DNA of 64,000 nt from Gnetum montanum. Its lineage: Eukaryota; Streptophyta; Gnetopsida; Gnetales; Gnetaceae. Where the stretch lies: positions 239,285 through 303,284 of the forward strand of contig MNCI01035320.1 of the NCBI GenBank assembly GCA_015680685.1. Direction: 5' to 3'. This document shows positions 25,114 to 36,820 of this stretch, piece after piece. The notes beneath the pieces were generated by a model. That model was not told the DNA's origin, ran no database searches, and saw only the letters and a list, made by a program, of their open reading frames with translations. Position 1 is the stretch's first letter, and every line of letters begins with the position of its first letter. The position numbers and the translations under genes are program-made.

Positions 25114-28100
25114 CTATGGATTTTCTCCCCTATCCTTCTTCGCTGATCCACTAGGTCCTTCATCCTCATTTCGATCCTACATAAACCAAGGATAAAACAA
25201 TAAACCAATGAGTAAGCAAGATAACATATGAGGCTATCATGACATAAATTGTAATAAAGTAAGCTTAAATAACCTGAGATGGGCCTGCATCCATTTTTTT
25301 TGGTATTCTGTTACGGCCAGATTCCAAGCATCGGAAGATTTCTTCCTTAGTCAAATTAGCCTAGTCTTCCTCCCCTAAATCAATGCCTACTAAGATCTTC
25401 CCCTTCTCCATAGCCATCCATGTGGGTGGCCACAGAGAAAATGTAGTAGAGGTGGCCTCCCTAGAAGGCATGGTCATTTCCCTCTCAAGGAATTCACTGC
25501 CCACTAAGTGCTTCACAAATCTATTATAGGCCTAGGTAGCACCAATTGCATCAAGGAATAGCTCACGACCTCGACATTCTATAGACTCATCTCTATACTT
25601 TTGGCGGTAAGCAGCACATTTCATTTTGTACATATGCTTATGATTCTTTTGTGCTTGCTCCCATTCATACACCTTGGTGCTATAATCTTTCCAATCTTGT
25701 TTCTTTTAGGCTAAGAGATCCATTTGCAGGCATTGTCCAATTACTTTGTGTGTGACTTCATTTTTTCCCCTTATAGCCAACTAATATCTAACATAGTCAA
25801 TTATAGTCATATGCTAGCAACCATCTAAGTTATCATGGGCCATTAAGAATTCATTTCACAACCATAGGTCTTCCAATTCAGTAGCCTAACTCACCTTTTC
25901 CTTTTCGAGTTTCTAGACTTGCTTCGAGAGGTCTTCATTGATGTGCCTGCACTCCCATAGTGATCATGCTGAGTGTAATGTGCATTTGCTAGCATTAGAA
26001 TATATATGAAAAGGCACCTCTATTACCTTTGAAGGGATTTTAGGCATAGCTTCAACTTCAACCATCCTTCTTGGGTTCCATTTAAGTTGTGAAGTTGTTA
26101 TACCAAAAACAAGAAAATTTTTGTGATAAGACTGTGGCAAAAAAAATTAAAAAAATGAAACAACATAAAAAGAAAATGTAATAACCCTAATTCACCTATC
26201 TCAGGATTGATTTGTTTTAGAAGATCAATCATATCATCTACTATGCCTTGCATAAAAGCAAACTTATCTAGGGTCTCTGCTCATGGTTGTAGCTGGAAAG
26301 TGGATGAAGATTCAAGGCCCCTAGTGGAATTAGCAACTATTGCATAATAAATCATGTTAGCATTACAAAGAAAAGAAGAAAAAGAAAGGAAAACAACAAG
26401 AGAAAATAAAATAGAAGAGGATGTGAGAAAAGATAAAAAGTGAGAGCATAACATAAATGGTAGTGCAAAGCTCCTACCCAGTAGACCCTCAAGGGTAAGC
26501 GTAAGGGGATCACCCATCTACACAGTATCAAACAAACAAGAAATCTCACCATCCTTGAAATGAATCCCCTCTTCTTCAAGTTTCCTTAAGAGTGTGGTGG
26601 GATCCTTGGCTATCGTATGTTCCTCAGGCTATGGGAAACTTTCTACAAAAGGCTCCTTTTCTGCTAAGGTTTCCTCTTCTATAGAATAGGCCTTCTCTTC
26701 TATAGCAGGGGCCTCCTCTTCTATAGCAAGAGCGTCCTCTTTTGCAGTAGGGGCCTCCTCTTTGGTAGCAAAGATCTCTTCCTCATCTATCATTCATAAG
26801 CTATACACAGCGACAAACTCAAATTGCACATTACAGACTCTAATGCACAACCTCTTACCCATTCCTTTGATCGTGCATGAGGGTTCCTCTACAAGGCGAG
26901 GCTTTTTGATTTGCAACTTTGATTTTACCATCTTTGCAATGAGACATGCCCTCCTCACTACATTGCCTATGTTGTTTGGGGGAGCCTCTCTAAGGCTATC
27001 ATGCATGCGGAAGGATGATCCTACCTAGTCCTTGGTTGTCATTGAAAAAGACTTCCCAATAGCTTCTAAGTGGTCCTTTGACTAAGTGGTGTGGAATATG
27101 TGCCAAATCCATGGCTTTGATATTTGGGTGCGATCTTGTACCACCCATATCCCATTCCCCCAAACCACCAAAATTTTTGCAAATCTATGCAAACATGCTA
27201 TAAAAAATGCAAAGTGAACATGAGAATGTGCCTCCAGTTTGTTACACTGGTTGATCATCTCAACCTGTAAGCCTTCCGTAAGATATTTAGCCCAATTGTA
27301 CCACATCCCCTCCTCCATTATATCTCTCATGATCTAGGCCTTCTCTACCCCAGGAAATTTTCCTTGGAAAAGTATCTTGAAAAAAGCATGAGCCTAGAAG
27401 ACAAGGTAAATATCCTTGGCCAACTCTAATTTAAATTTTTTCATATAAATACCTTTGTGATCCTTATTAGTGCCTAGCCATTCTTCGATGTCCCCTTAAT
27501 GGTTTAGATATTTATTGGTTTTTTTGCCCACGGGTAAACCATTAGAGGAGACACTGAAGAGATCTAAAAAGAGATCATCAGTGATATCAAAGACCACCTA
27601 CACATTATCAATGCACGTGTGAAAACAGTTAGTGCTTTTTGTAAAGGAATCAATGAGGGAAGTCATTTCTACTATTGGGATGCTTTGGTTCATAGCCAAA
27701 AAGAGGTCCACAAGCTCAACCTCTTGAAAAATTTGGACAATTGTTGCTAGGGCATCATTGCATAGCCAACGCCATGAATCATCTACCCTGCCATATTTAA
27801 AAAGAAGGTTAGCCTCAGTACACCCTGAGACAACCATTGTAACCTCCTAGGATTTGGCTATTGCTATAGTAACCAAAAATAGAATCAGCCATGTAATGGA
27901 AGGGTAAAAAAGAATTAATCAAGAATGCATGAAAATAAACACATAACATAACTTGCCTAGCATAAATGGTGTGGAGAATGCTAGTACTTAAATTGACATT
28001 TCTTCTACAATGGGTATCCAACTAGATGCCCACTCATCATCTAGCCACCCTAGATCCCAGCATTTTACCAAGGATTTACAGTACTTTTCCATGTAAGTTT

Positions 28101-28763
28101 TCATGTCTACCCCAAGATGCTCTATGACTCCAGCATGTATGTTCTTAGTAGATGAGAAATTTCGTAATGTCGTTTGGACTAGGGCTAATGCCCCCTCTCT
28201 ATCAAGGAGATTTTCATTATCAACCATAAATCTGGCAATAGATAAAACACTAATAAGCATTCCAAATTATACAAGGCAAAAAAAAAATGAAATTTTCATC
28301 ATCCCAATAAGGCTTACCCTCTAGCATAGTAGATAGTTCCAAGTGGATTTTGAAAGGTTGTGCCCACATGGCATGCAATAAAGCAAGTATTATATTTATG
28401 ATAGCATTTGAATTTTGGAATTTCCCAAATCCAAGATAAGGGTCTTAGGTCTTTTGGGCATTGACTCAAGCTCCCTGCCCTTTTTCCCTCAACAGGTCCA
28501 TCTATCATGAATTTCAAAATGCCTTAGTTTTCCCTAGGCAATAAGGTCTCATCTAGGACACCTGCTACTTTAGTAAACAGGCGTGACCACATCATAATGC
28601 TAAAGTGATGAAGCAAGAATTCCAAGAACTCCTATGCACCCTCTTGGAACTAGACCACCTAGTCTCCCACTCATGCATGTTGTGTGGGGACATTGGGCAT
28701 AGGGATGCTTATACAACATAAGACCCCTACAACCTCAACTACAACGAGAACTGACTTCAGCAT
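25114..28763 (-). pseudogene. spliced antisense gene inside a Tat retrotransposon, FCP1-like N-terminus
   Basis: Minus-strand gene between gag-protease and pol, both of which are plus-strand. A start at 28763 gives MLKSVLVVVEVVGVLCC, like the hhhDxNGxL opening of FCP1/HAD-type phosphatases. QEGAxEFLEFLLHHFSIMMWS, after a stop or two, resembles the family's RPGAxEFLEF..xxFxVxxWS segment. The catalytic Asp region is altered (EVVG). Predicted GT-AG introns: 28317-28232 (GTAAG...CCAG, frame kept across the join), about 28000-27850, 26477-26337, 26195-26132 and 25273-25177. Exon 2 encodes FMVDNENLLDREGALALVQ. The last exon reads DRNEDEGPSGSAKKDRGENP and stops. About ten in-frame stops make this copy dead. 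The homologue at 40040-43535 keeps the last intron and the one at 26195. Confidence 0.65.
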
Positions 28764-28869
28764 GACCCTGCATTGTCACATTGAAAATGTTAATATTGAA
28801 AAAGGGGCAACAAAAACAACAAAGGTAGTTGAAAAATAACAAAAACAAAAAAAAATTTCTCTCTCAAAT

Positions 28870-29100
28870 ATTTTTCTAAGTGTTGCTCATGCTCCTATGG
28901 AGCGTGATAGTTTGGAATCAAAAACTTCTTTTAAGTGTCGATCATGCTCCCATGGAGTGTAACAATTTTGGAGTAACAATTTCTCTAAGTGTTGGTTACA
29001 CTTCCATAGAGTGTGATAGTTTTGAAGTGAAAAGTTTTCTAAGTACTTATCATGTTCCCATGGAGCGTAACAACCATAAGACAAGTAATCAAATGAATTT
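28870..29100 (-). repeat. ~55 bp tandem repeat upstream of the antisense gene
   Basis: Four or five units of TTTCTAAGTGTTGATCATGC plus CCATGGAGCGTAACA-like sequence (plus-strand reading), spaced 52-58 bp. Confidence 0.8.
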
Positions 29101-29124
29101 TGTTTAAGTGTCGATCACACCCCT

Positions 29125-29225
29125 ATGGCATCCTGTATAGTGTAGTAACTATGCTATCCCATGTAGTGTAGCAACTATACCCCATGTAGCATAGCAACTA
29201 TATCCCATGTAGCATAGAAACTATA
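29125..29225. repeat. ~24 bp tandem repeat
   Basis: Four units of CCCATGTAGTGTAGCAACTA-like sequence. The GTAGCATAGC core also recurs in the B-D LTR. Confidence 0.8.
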
Positions 29226-30069
29226 CTTAACTAGGAAATGTACAAATTCTTAGTCATGCTCCCATGGAGCGTAGCAATGGAAAAATCTAGATATGCTATC
29301 AGGAACATCGTAGAGCCTAATAACTGATGTGGGACATCTACAAAACCCTTTCCCTGCTCCACTGTGTAGAACACACAAAAAACCCATCACATGATGTGGA
29401 ATGTGCAGTATCCAAACCCCTCCCCACCCCCCTCCGCCCCCCATGTGTTACATTACACAGGATGTGTAAAACCCCCATTCTGTACCATCATGCAAGGCAC
29501 AACAAACCCTTATCTCACCGTACTCTACCCAGCACGCAAAGGCTTGTAACGAAACCCTTGCCTATTGCCACAACCTAGATCACCATTAAAACCCAAAAAA
29601 ATATATAGTCTATAGTGCCTACACCATTCTTGGCCATAGTGGGGGCTATGGCCATAGCAAAGTAGCGATAGTATCAATGGCAGTCATGGTGCACTAGCCA
29701 TGGTGTAGGTGGTAGCAACGACAATTCCTACCCCATGCAAGCTACACTCTAAAACCCTCAAAATCTCAAGAATTTCCTTTAAAAATAGCAAATAGGAAGG
29801 AAGAGGCAACGTGATGGTGTATGTGGTGGATTGTGCCTCCTGACACTCTTCAACATAGGCCCTAGGGAGACGCCACAGGGTGCACTCGCCTTCATCCACA
29901 TTAGCAAGGTCGGGGTGTCTATGCTCACTTTTGCATGCCATTGTTTCGATGTCAAACTTTGGTTTTCACTATTATTCTTTGTAGGTGCTATGCTCTGCTT
30001 TGGACTACACTATGCTATAGACTGTTAACTTCAACAGTGAAAATGACAAGTTTGCCATGGGTAAACCCC
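29226..30069 (-). other. leader region of the antisense gene
   Basis: No domain-bearing frame. On the minus strand a frame from ATG 29941 (MACKSEHRHPDLANVDEGE, 85 codons) lies about 130 bp below a TATA box and could be the gene's true first exon; I cannot link it to the FCP1-like exon. Several C-rich, loosely repeated segments (AAAACCC words) lie at 29330-29560. Confidence 0.35.
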
Positions 30070-30077
30070 TATTTATA
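30070..30077 (-). promoter_or_regulatory. TATA box upstream of the antisense gene
   Basis: The minus strand reads GGGTATAAATAGGGG. It faces away from pol and lies upstream of the antisense gene. Copy C has CTATATAAAGGGGG at the equivalent place (63692). Confidence 0.45.
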
Positions 30078-30099
30078 CCCTTCAGGGTTATATGACACA

Positions 30100-30245
30100 T
30101 CATCCTCTTGGGACATCTCCTGTCACACACGTAATGTGGAATTCTCTTTGTCCCATGCATAATGCAAAACATTCTGTGTCCCGTGCATAATGCAAGATGC
30201 TTCATGTCCTACGCGTAACATAGAACATCCAATGTCCCATGTAGT
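30100..30245 (-). repeat. short tandem repeat in the divergent pol/antisense spacer
   Basis: About four units near 29 bp (plus-strand TGTCCCATGCATAATGCAAAACATTC and variants), ending CCCATGTAGTGTAACA at 30235-30251. Confidence 0.7.
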
Positions 30246-30549
30246 GTAACACCTAGAGTTAGAAAAAATTTTCTAACTTCTTTTTGGCTTGTCACATTTT
30301 GAAGGTTTTACATTTTTTCTTTCTATCCAATGAACAATTGGTTTAGCTTAGCTTTATATTTTACACATAGCACAGTCCACTAAGACCTTAAACTGGTAAT
30401 TTTGAGATGCTACATAGTTACTTTGTATGCATTTTGCTTCATTTTGCTTTATTAGATAGGTACCATTAGACGTTTCTTTGGTTTTTGGTCATTTTCCAAG
30501 ATCATTTTGGAAAATGAGTAGACATGAGAATCTTTGATTACCTTTAATC
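30246..30549 (+). other. spacer before pol of B-D
   Basis: Contains one leftover unit of the gag/pol junction array (30378-30397). No other feature seen. Confidence 0.5.
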
Positions 30550-33500
30550 TTGAATGGACCCCATGGCAGACTCATGAGACACATGAACATGGAGCTTGTT
30601 GACTTTGAGCTGCGTCCTTGTAACACCAACGTAGCATCCTTAGAAACATCACTAGACTATCCAAAACATTTGGTCCAAGCTTTAGATTTAGAATTTGATG
30701 ATGTAATGGAAGATCCACTCATAGAAATACTCATAACAACATGTAAAGGTGAGGCAAGAACTTTGAAGCTTAGCTCTTTACTAGAGTCACAACTCTCGTA
30801 GAATATCTCTAGAGTCCTCAACGATAATGTCAAAGTGTTTGCATGGTCTTATGAAGATATGTTGGGCTTAGACCCATGCATAATACAACACAACATTATC
30901 TTAGATCCACGTGTCAAGTTAGTCAAATAGAAATCTTGTAAAATTAAGCTAAAAATTACATTAGCCATCCACGATGAAATTACTAAACTCTACCACGCTA
31001 GGTTCATCCAAGTAGTTGATTATGAAGATTAGGTATCAAACATTGTGGTTGTCCCCAAGAAAACTAGGGGTATATGCATTTGCATAAACTTCCAAGACTT
31101 AAACAAGGCAACCATCAAAGACAATTTCCCATTTCCCAGTATTAACCAACTTGTTGATACTACAGTTGGTCATGCCTTGTTATCCTTCATGGATGGGTTC
31201 TTAGGGTATAACCAAATCCGTATAAACCTAGAACATCAACTTGCTACTACTTTCATGACCCATTGGGTGACAGTTTGCTATAAAATGATTCCCTTTGAGC
31301 TAAAAAATTCTGTAGCAACATACCAACATGCAATGAGCTCCATATTTAGCTATTATCTTCTAGAACGGATAAATGACTACATGGACGATATAATAGTCAA
31401 ATCCAAGAAAGCTCCTCATCATGAAGATGACTTGAACCTAGTTGTTTAATGTTGCCATAGGCATGACCTTCATCTTAATCCCAAAAATTGTGTCTTCGGT
31501 GTCAAAACGGAGCACATGTTAGACTTTGTAGTATTAGAAACAGGAATACGCATAGACCTAGACAAAGTCAAGGCCATTATCAACTTAACACCACTTGCAA
31601 ACCTTAAAGAGCTATGTAGATTGCAAGGTAGGGTACAATTCATATGAAGGTTTATCCCAAGGTTGACTGATAAGTGTCACCCAATGCAACACCTACTTAA
31701 AAAAATCCATCTTTGAGTGGACAAACCAATGCCAAGAAGCATTTGACAACTTGAGAAAGGAGCTGGTTCATCTTCCAACCATTTATCCTCCACAAAGAGA
31801 TAAGCCTTTCTACATTTACCTTGAAACTTTAGATACCTCCATTGCTACCTTGCTATATCAAAAAAGAGATGGTGGTTCTGAAATTCTTGTTTACTACCTA
31901 ACTCATGCACTAATAGCTCATGAGGCAAAATACAATGAGGTGGAGAAAAATTATCTTACCTTAGTGTTTGCACTCACAAAATGGAGACACTACCTATTTC
32001 GTAGTCAGGTCAACATCATTTGTAAAAGTAATATACTTAGAGCCATTACAAACAACATATATGAAAGCAGTAGAATAGTTAGATGGAAAGCAATAACCAT
32101 GGAATTTAACCTAGATTACATATTGCAATCATCCACAAACAGTGAAGCAATAGCCATGCAACTTACAGCTTCACCTACAGATGACCAGGCAATGATAGAT
32201 CCCAAATTCCCAGATGAGAATGTTAGTAATATAAGCCTAGTACCTACATATTTTGAGGCCATTTTACACTTTGACAGTGCTTCAACCACGCAAGGTGGTA
32301 GTGCCGTTGTTGTTATGAAATTTCCTTCTAGAGAGATCTAACCTTTTTCATACCACATTGCATTTCTTTGCACAAATAACATAGTAGAATATGAGGGTCT
32401 CCTTAGAGGCATTCTAGAAGCTTAGGAGTTAGGCCCTCAAAATATAGAAATTCAAGGCAATTCACAGTTGGTCATTAACCAAGTCACAGAGATCTATGCC
32501 TATAAAGCATATCACTTATAGCCTTACTGTGATATGAAAAAATACTTACTAAAATAATTTGCAACCTTAGATGTTCGACACATTCCTTGCAATGAAAATT
32601 CTATAGCTAAGGCATTGGCCACTTTATCTTTAAGTGTGTCACCAAATATATTTCCTACTTTACCTGCTTCAATAGTGGAGTGCACCAACCTTATCATTCA
32701 CACAACAAGCATTGCAATTATAAGTGTAGCACATGTTCAAGAATGGTATGATGGCATCAAAACATACCTTCAACATGGTGATCCTTCACAAAACCTAACA
32801 TATGCCCAAAAATATGCAGTGTGAAAATGAGCACGATAGTATGTCCTCATAGATGACAATACTTTATGTCATAAATCTTATGACGGGATATTGCTAACTT
32901 GCATTAATGGCAGTGAAGCACAAAGAATCATTGATCAAGTCAATGAGGCACTATGTGGAGGGCATATAGCTCCCAAGGCAATGGCGGAAAAAATTAGATG
33001 TCAAGGCTACTACTGGCCTTATATGGAGTGTGATTGCATTTCCAAGGCCTAAACATGTGATGTATGTCAATGGCATGACAATCTAATACATGTATCACCT
33101 ACTAAGTTGCATACTACATAAATTATGTGGCCATTTCAATGTTGGGGATTAGACATTATAGGACATATAATGCCTAAGTCTTCCATAGGACATAGCTTCA
33201 TTATTATCACAACTGAGTATTTCATGAAGTGGGTAGAAGATATTCCCCTTAGGAAGACCACATCTCAACAGGTTTGAAAATTAATCTTAGACAATATAGT
33301 GACTTGATTTCATCTCCCTATGACTATCATTACAAACAATGGGCCACAATTTAGTAGCATATAAATCAAATCTTTCTGTGAAAACCTCAGCATTAAAAAA
33401 TCCTTTTCATCATTGTATTATCCTTAGGAAAATGACCAAGAAAAGGCTACCAATAAGGCCATTGTCAACCTTCTAAAGAAGATGCTGAGAAATAGTAAGG

Positions 33501-33811
33501 GACAATGGCATGAGTAACTCATTTATACACTTTGGGCCTACCACACAGCATGTAGAACTATAATAGGTAAGACACTATATAGTCTCGTGTATGGATCTTA
33601 AGTGGTATTGCCTCTTGAATTTCAGGTCCCGCTGCTTCACATCACCCTCTTAAACCTCATGGATGAGGCTTAGAAAAATGAATCAAGAATCATTGATCTT
33701 GACTCTATGGGTGCATCCAAATGCTTAATCGCATCAAGTGGTATCAAGACAAACAATGGCAAAAGCATCATCATAATCTACACTTCATTTCCTCAGCACT
33801 CTCAAAAGTAG
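30550..33811 (+). pseudogene. pol: Tat-lineage pol of element B-D (RT, RNase H, second RNase H, integrase)
   Basis: Domains in order: an N-terminal linker (NGPHGRLMRHMNMELVDF...AWSYEDMLGLDP); reverse transcriptase (31045-31449) with FMDGFLGYNQ and YMDDIIVKSK, keeping the catalytic Asp pair; classical RNase H (about 31770-32160); a second, archaeal-type RNase H (32260-32640) with HFDSAST, CTNNIVEYEGL and NSQLVINQV, the hallmark of the Tat lineage; and integrase (about 32830-33700) with GGHIAPK...CDVCQWH, WGLDIIG and ITNNGPQFSS (catalytic Asp changed to Asn). Many stops break it; several are CAG/CAA or TGG codons turned into TAG/TAA relative to copy C. The conserved C-terminal tail present in C and E is absent, and the 3' untranslated region is only about 120 bp, so a deletion joined pol to the pre-LTR block. 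Confidence 0.9.
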
Positions 33812-33849
33812 CAAAGCACAGTCCAAGTAGACACTAATGAATAATATTG

Positions 33850-33931
33850 ATGTAATTCTCATCATGGTGTTTCATATTCTTTTTCGATGTCTCTTGGGTC
33901 AATCGTCCAAATGTTGATAAAGAGGGGCCAA
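33850..33931 (+). other. pre-LTR conserved block and polypurine tract of B-D
   Basis: GGTGTTTCATATTCTTTTTC, then TCTCTTGGGTCAATCGTCCA, then the polypurine tract AAAGAGGGG (33919-33927). Shared with elements G, H and C. Confidence 0.75.
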
Positions 33932-35165
33932 TGAGACACCACTAATTTCAGGCTCTCATGACTCAACATCAGATTTGTCTAAGTGTTGAAACTTAGGCAA
34001 AATTTCTCTAAGTCTGGTGTCATGCTATGCAATGTAGATAGCATAGCACACTGGAAGCCCTAATATTTGCAAAAATTTTATAAGTCTATCTACTCTGCTC
34101 CCTAGCATAGCCAACGTAGCACATGTTTCCAAGGCCAGTTTGCACAAATGTCAAGTTAGAAGTGGTCAGAAGGACACTGAGGATGGACTAAATAGTTTGG
34201 AAAATTTTCTATCCACTCGGCCATCAAGTTTGCTATGCTTTGAACTTGCCTAGCTTGACACATGCCCTAGTTTCTAGTCCACCCAAGTGTTAGGCTAGGA
34301 GTTGTCAAAGATGCTGAGGATGGACGAAACAGTTTGGAAAATTTTCTATCTTTTGGGCTTGGTACGCTCTGCTACACTGTGCAGCATAGTAGAGTGTAGC
34401 ACCAATTTCGAGATTTCAATTTTTCTAAGTGTTGGATTAGACATGGAAGGTGAATTTGGCAATTTTTTCACTTCTAAGGCTGCTTGTCCTGCTTCATCCT
34501 CAGAGTGTGATCAACATGCCATGGAAAAACATTGCAAGTTTTGTCAAAATTCATCCAAAATTTGGTGTTATAGTATGCTACACTACACATCGTTGATAGC
34601 GTAATAGATGTTCCAGTGTTAAAAATATTCTAAGTCTAGAACAAGAAGGTATCAAGCTATTGTAACATGGAAGAGGCTTTTTTTGGCTATTGAAATTGCT
34701 TGTCCTACTAAATCCCAAAGTGGCATTTCCAATATTGACATAATTCATTGGAAAATGTGTGCTACGCTCTGTACCTTGTATAGTGTAGATAGCCTAGTAG
34801 GCTAAAACTACAAAATTTTTCTAAGTGTTCACACTATGCTTCATCACACAAGGTAGCATAAATAGCGTAACACTTGGAAAATGCCTCTGAATGCCTCCAA
34901 AAGAGTCTAGAAATCAATATCGACTACCATTTCAATTTTGGCATCTCTCTGGGGTCCAAGATCAGCAATTGTTTTTTGTTTTTTCACCCCTTGTTGATCC
35001 CCAAATTTGTCCCTATGCTTAACCCTACTTGAAAGATCTTGGAAGATGTAGTCCTAGAGTATAGGCTCCAAGTTGCATTTTTTTTAGGCATTTTTGTAGG
35101 CACATAGAAATTCTTCAAACCTTGGCATAGTTTGGTAGATTTTTAATTCTTTTTCTTATCTTGTA
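33932..35165 (+). mobile_element. 3' LTR of Tat element B-D, truncated
   Basis: Starts TGAGACACCACTAATTTCAG and matches 18201-19440 closely. Homology ends near 35165 (TTTTTCTTATCTTGTAGA), so the TATA box, R and U5 parts are missing. The break lies next to an inverted repeat and only about 220 bp from the outer copia-like LTR. Confidence 0.85.
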
Positions 35166-35171
35166 GACTAA

Positions 35172-35364
35172 TACACTTCAAATTCCATGGATTCAAAGAT
35201 TGACTCATACACTTCAAATTACATGGATTCCATGGAATTTGAAGTGTAAGATTCAATCCTTGAAGTGCATTTTTGTAGGCACATAGAAATTCTTCAAACC
35301 TTGGAATTTGAATCCATGTATTGAAGTGTATGAGTGTATCAATTCTTTGAATCCATGGAATTTG
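35172..35364. repeat. inverted repeat between the two nested elements
   Basis: Arms of about 60 bp (35172-35231 and 35304-35364) built on CACTTCAAATTCCATGGATT and its complement. Between them is a ~40 bp copy of the LTR segment GTAGGCACATAGAAATTCTT also found at 35095-35125. Confidence 0.75.
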
Positions 35365-35388
35365 ACTATTAGCAAGTGGAATTTGAAG

Positions 35389-35972
35389 TGGAACTCATGC
35401 AATGGATAGCTAATAGTAGCTAATAGTCATGAAAGATGTCTTCTTCATGCTTGAGATTTCTTTCTATGTTTTCCTTCTATTTTAGGAAGATGTCATTTTC
35501 TGGGAAAGATGTTTTTCTAAAATCTTCATTTTGGAAGACATCTTTATTTAATGATAGATGTCCTTTTGAAACTAGCTTGCATGTAGTGAAGACATCTTTG
35601 CCTGATGAAAGATGTCTGTTATTTCTTGAAGATGTCTTTGTCTGTGCATTTTCCAATTTTGCCAAGACATCTACTATTTCTTCAAAATATCTTTCTTCTC
35701 CTTTTTTTGCATGATGAGTTCTTCATTTCTTGCTCATAATCTTGCACTTTTGCATGTGTTAATGATGAAAAATTTGCTTGTGTAGGTTCTTTGAATTCTC
35801 TTCCTTTCAGTTTTCCTTTTGTGGATGAGACCTTAAGACCTTGTGGATGACTTTCTCCTTTTTTCTACATCAATGTGTTTCTTATCATTTCATCTTGATC
35901 CTACAACCACACAACCATACACACAATCTTTGTCTCCATTTTTCTTAACTTTTTGATATACCAAAATGTCCA
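35389..35972 (-). mobile_element. copia-like LTR, right copy (5' LTR of element F)
   Basis: Homologous to 14909-15489, starting TGGAACTCATGC and ending GTCCA. It repeats the AGATGTCT-type words. With the left copy it brackets the Tat element B-D. Confidence 0.7.
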
Positions 35973-36820
35973 CATTGACATCATGATTATGGTGTAGTGA
36001 TATGTTCACTAGCTAACAATTGTTTCCTATGTTACACTTGATTTACTGGTTATTAATGCTTGGTTTTGGAGAAACCAATGCTTTATCATGAGCTACATAG
36101 ATTAGTTGGCTCTTTGTTTTCTTAATCCATTAGTTTACTTTAATTTAGGCTACTTTGGCCTCTTGTCTTTCTTGGCATTTTTTCCTTTTTTTATGGGAGT
36201 GAAACATTCTTTGGGTTTTCATACTAAGGCTAAACTTTTGTTATCTTGTTGAATGAAGCATTTGGAAATTCAATGAAGGGATTAATTGAGCATGTAAAGG
36301 ATATTACATGATCAAGATCCAAGAATTTCACACATAGGTTTTCATTGTAAGAAAGATATAAAAGGCTAAAATGGTACATGGTTATGGTTTAAAAGGAGTA
36401 GCAGGAATGATATAAGAAAAGCACCATTAGCATGATAAAACAAGCTAACCAAATCTCATGCATTGAGATCATAGGGTAAGTTACTACTATGATGAGTCAC
36501 ATCTCTATGACGATTTTAGGTTCATGTTGCAAATGAAACTTGAAGAGAACTAAAAAATTTGTTTAGAAAAACACATTAGGATAAAAAGAGATGATATGGA
36601 ATAAGCAAGTAAACATTGGCCATTATGAGATACAATTGACAGATGTTGAGAAGGCTATATTTATTTTTGAAAATTTTGTACAAAATTTGCAAAGTTCTAA
36701 GACCTAGGAGAAGAAGTCATGCACACTCACTTATTATAGGTCATGAGGTTTGTCCAAGTTACATATCCACTTAAATTTATAAATAGAAGAAAACAAATAC
36801 TAAGAGAAAATAAGTTATCA
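35973..36820 (-). mobile_element. 3' untranslated region of Tat element E
   Basis: Lies downstream of pol E on the minus strand and matches 9620-10580 (element G) in inverted orientation. It is cut at 35972 by the copia-like element, so no LTR or polypurine tract of E is seen here. Confidence 0.55.

Noticed and set aside
29125-30245. CRISPR-like array
   Set aside because: Units are diverged and contiguous without unique spacers, in a plant retrotransposon.
35436-35714. ORF starting MSSSCLRFLSMF in the copia LTR
   Set aside because: Lies wholly within an LTR and is built from the repeated AGATGTCT words.
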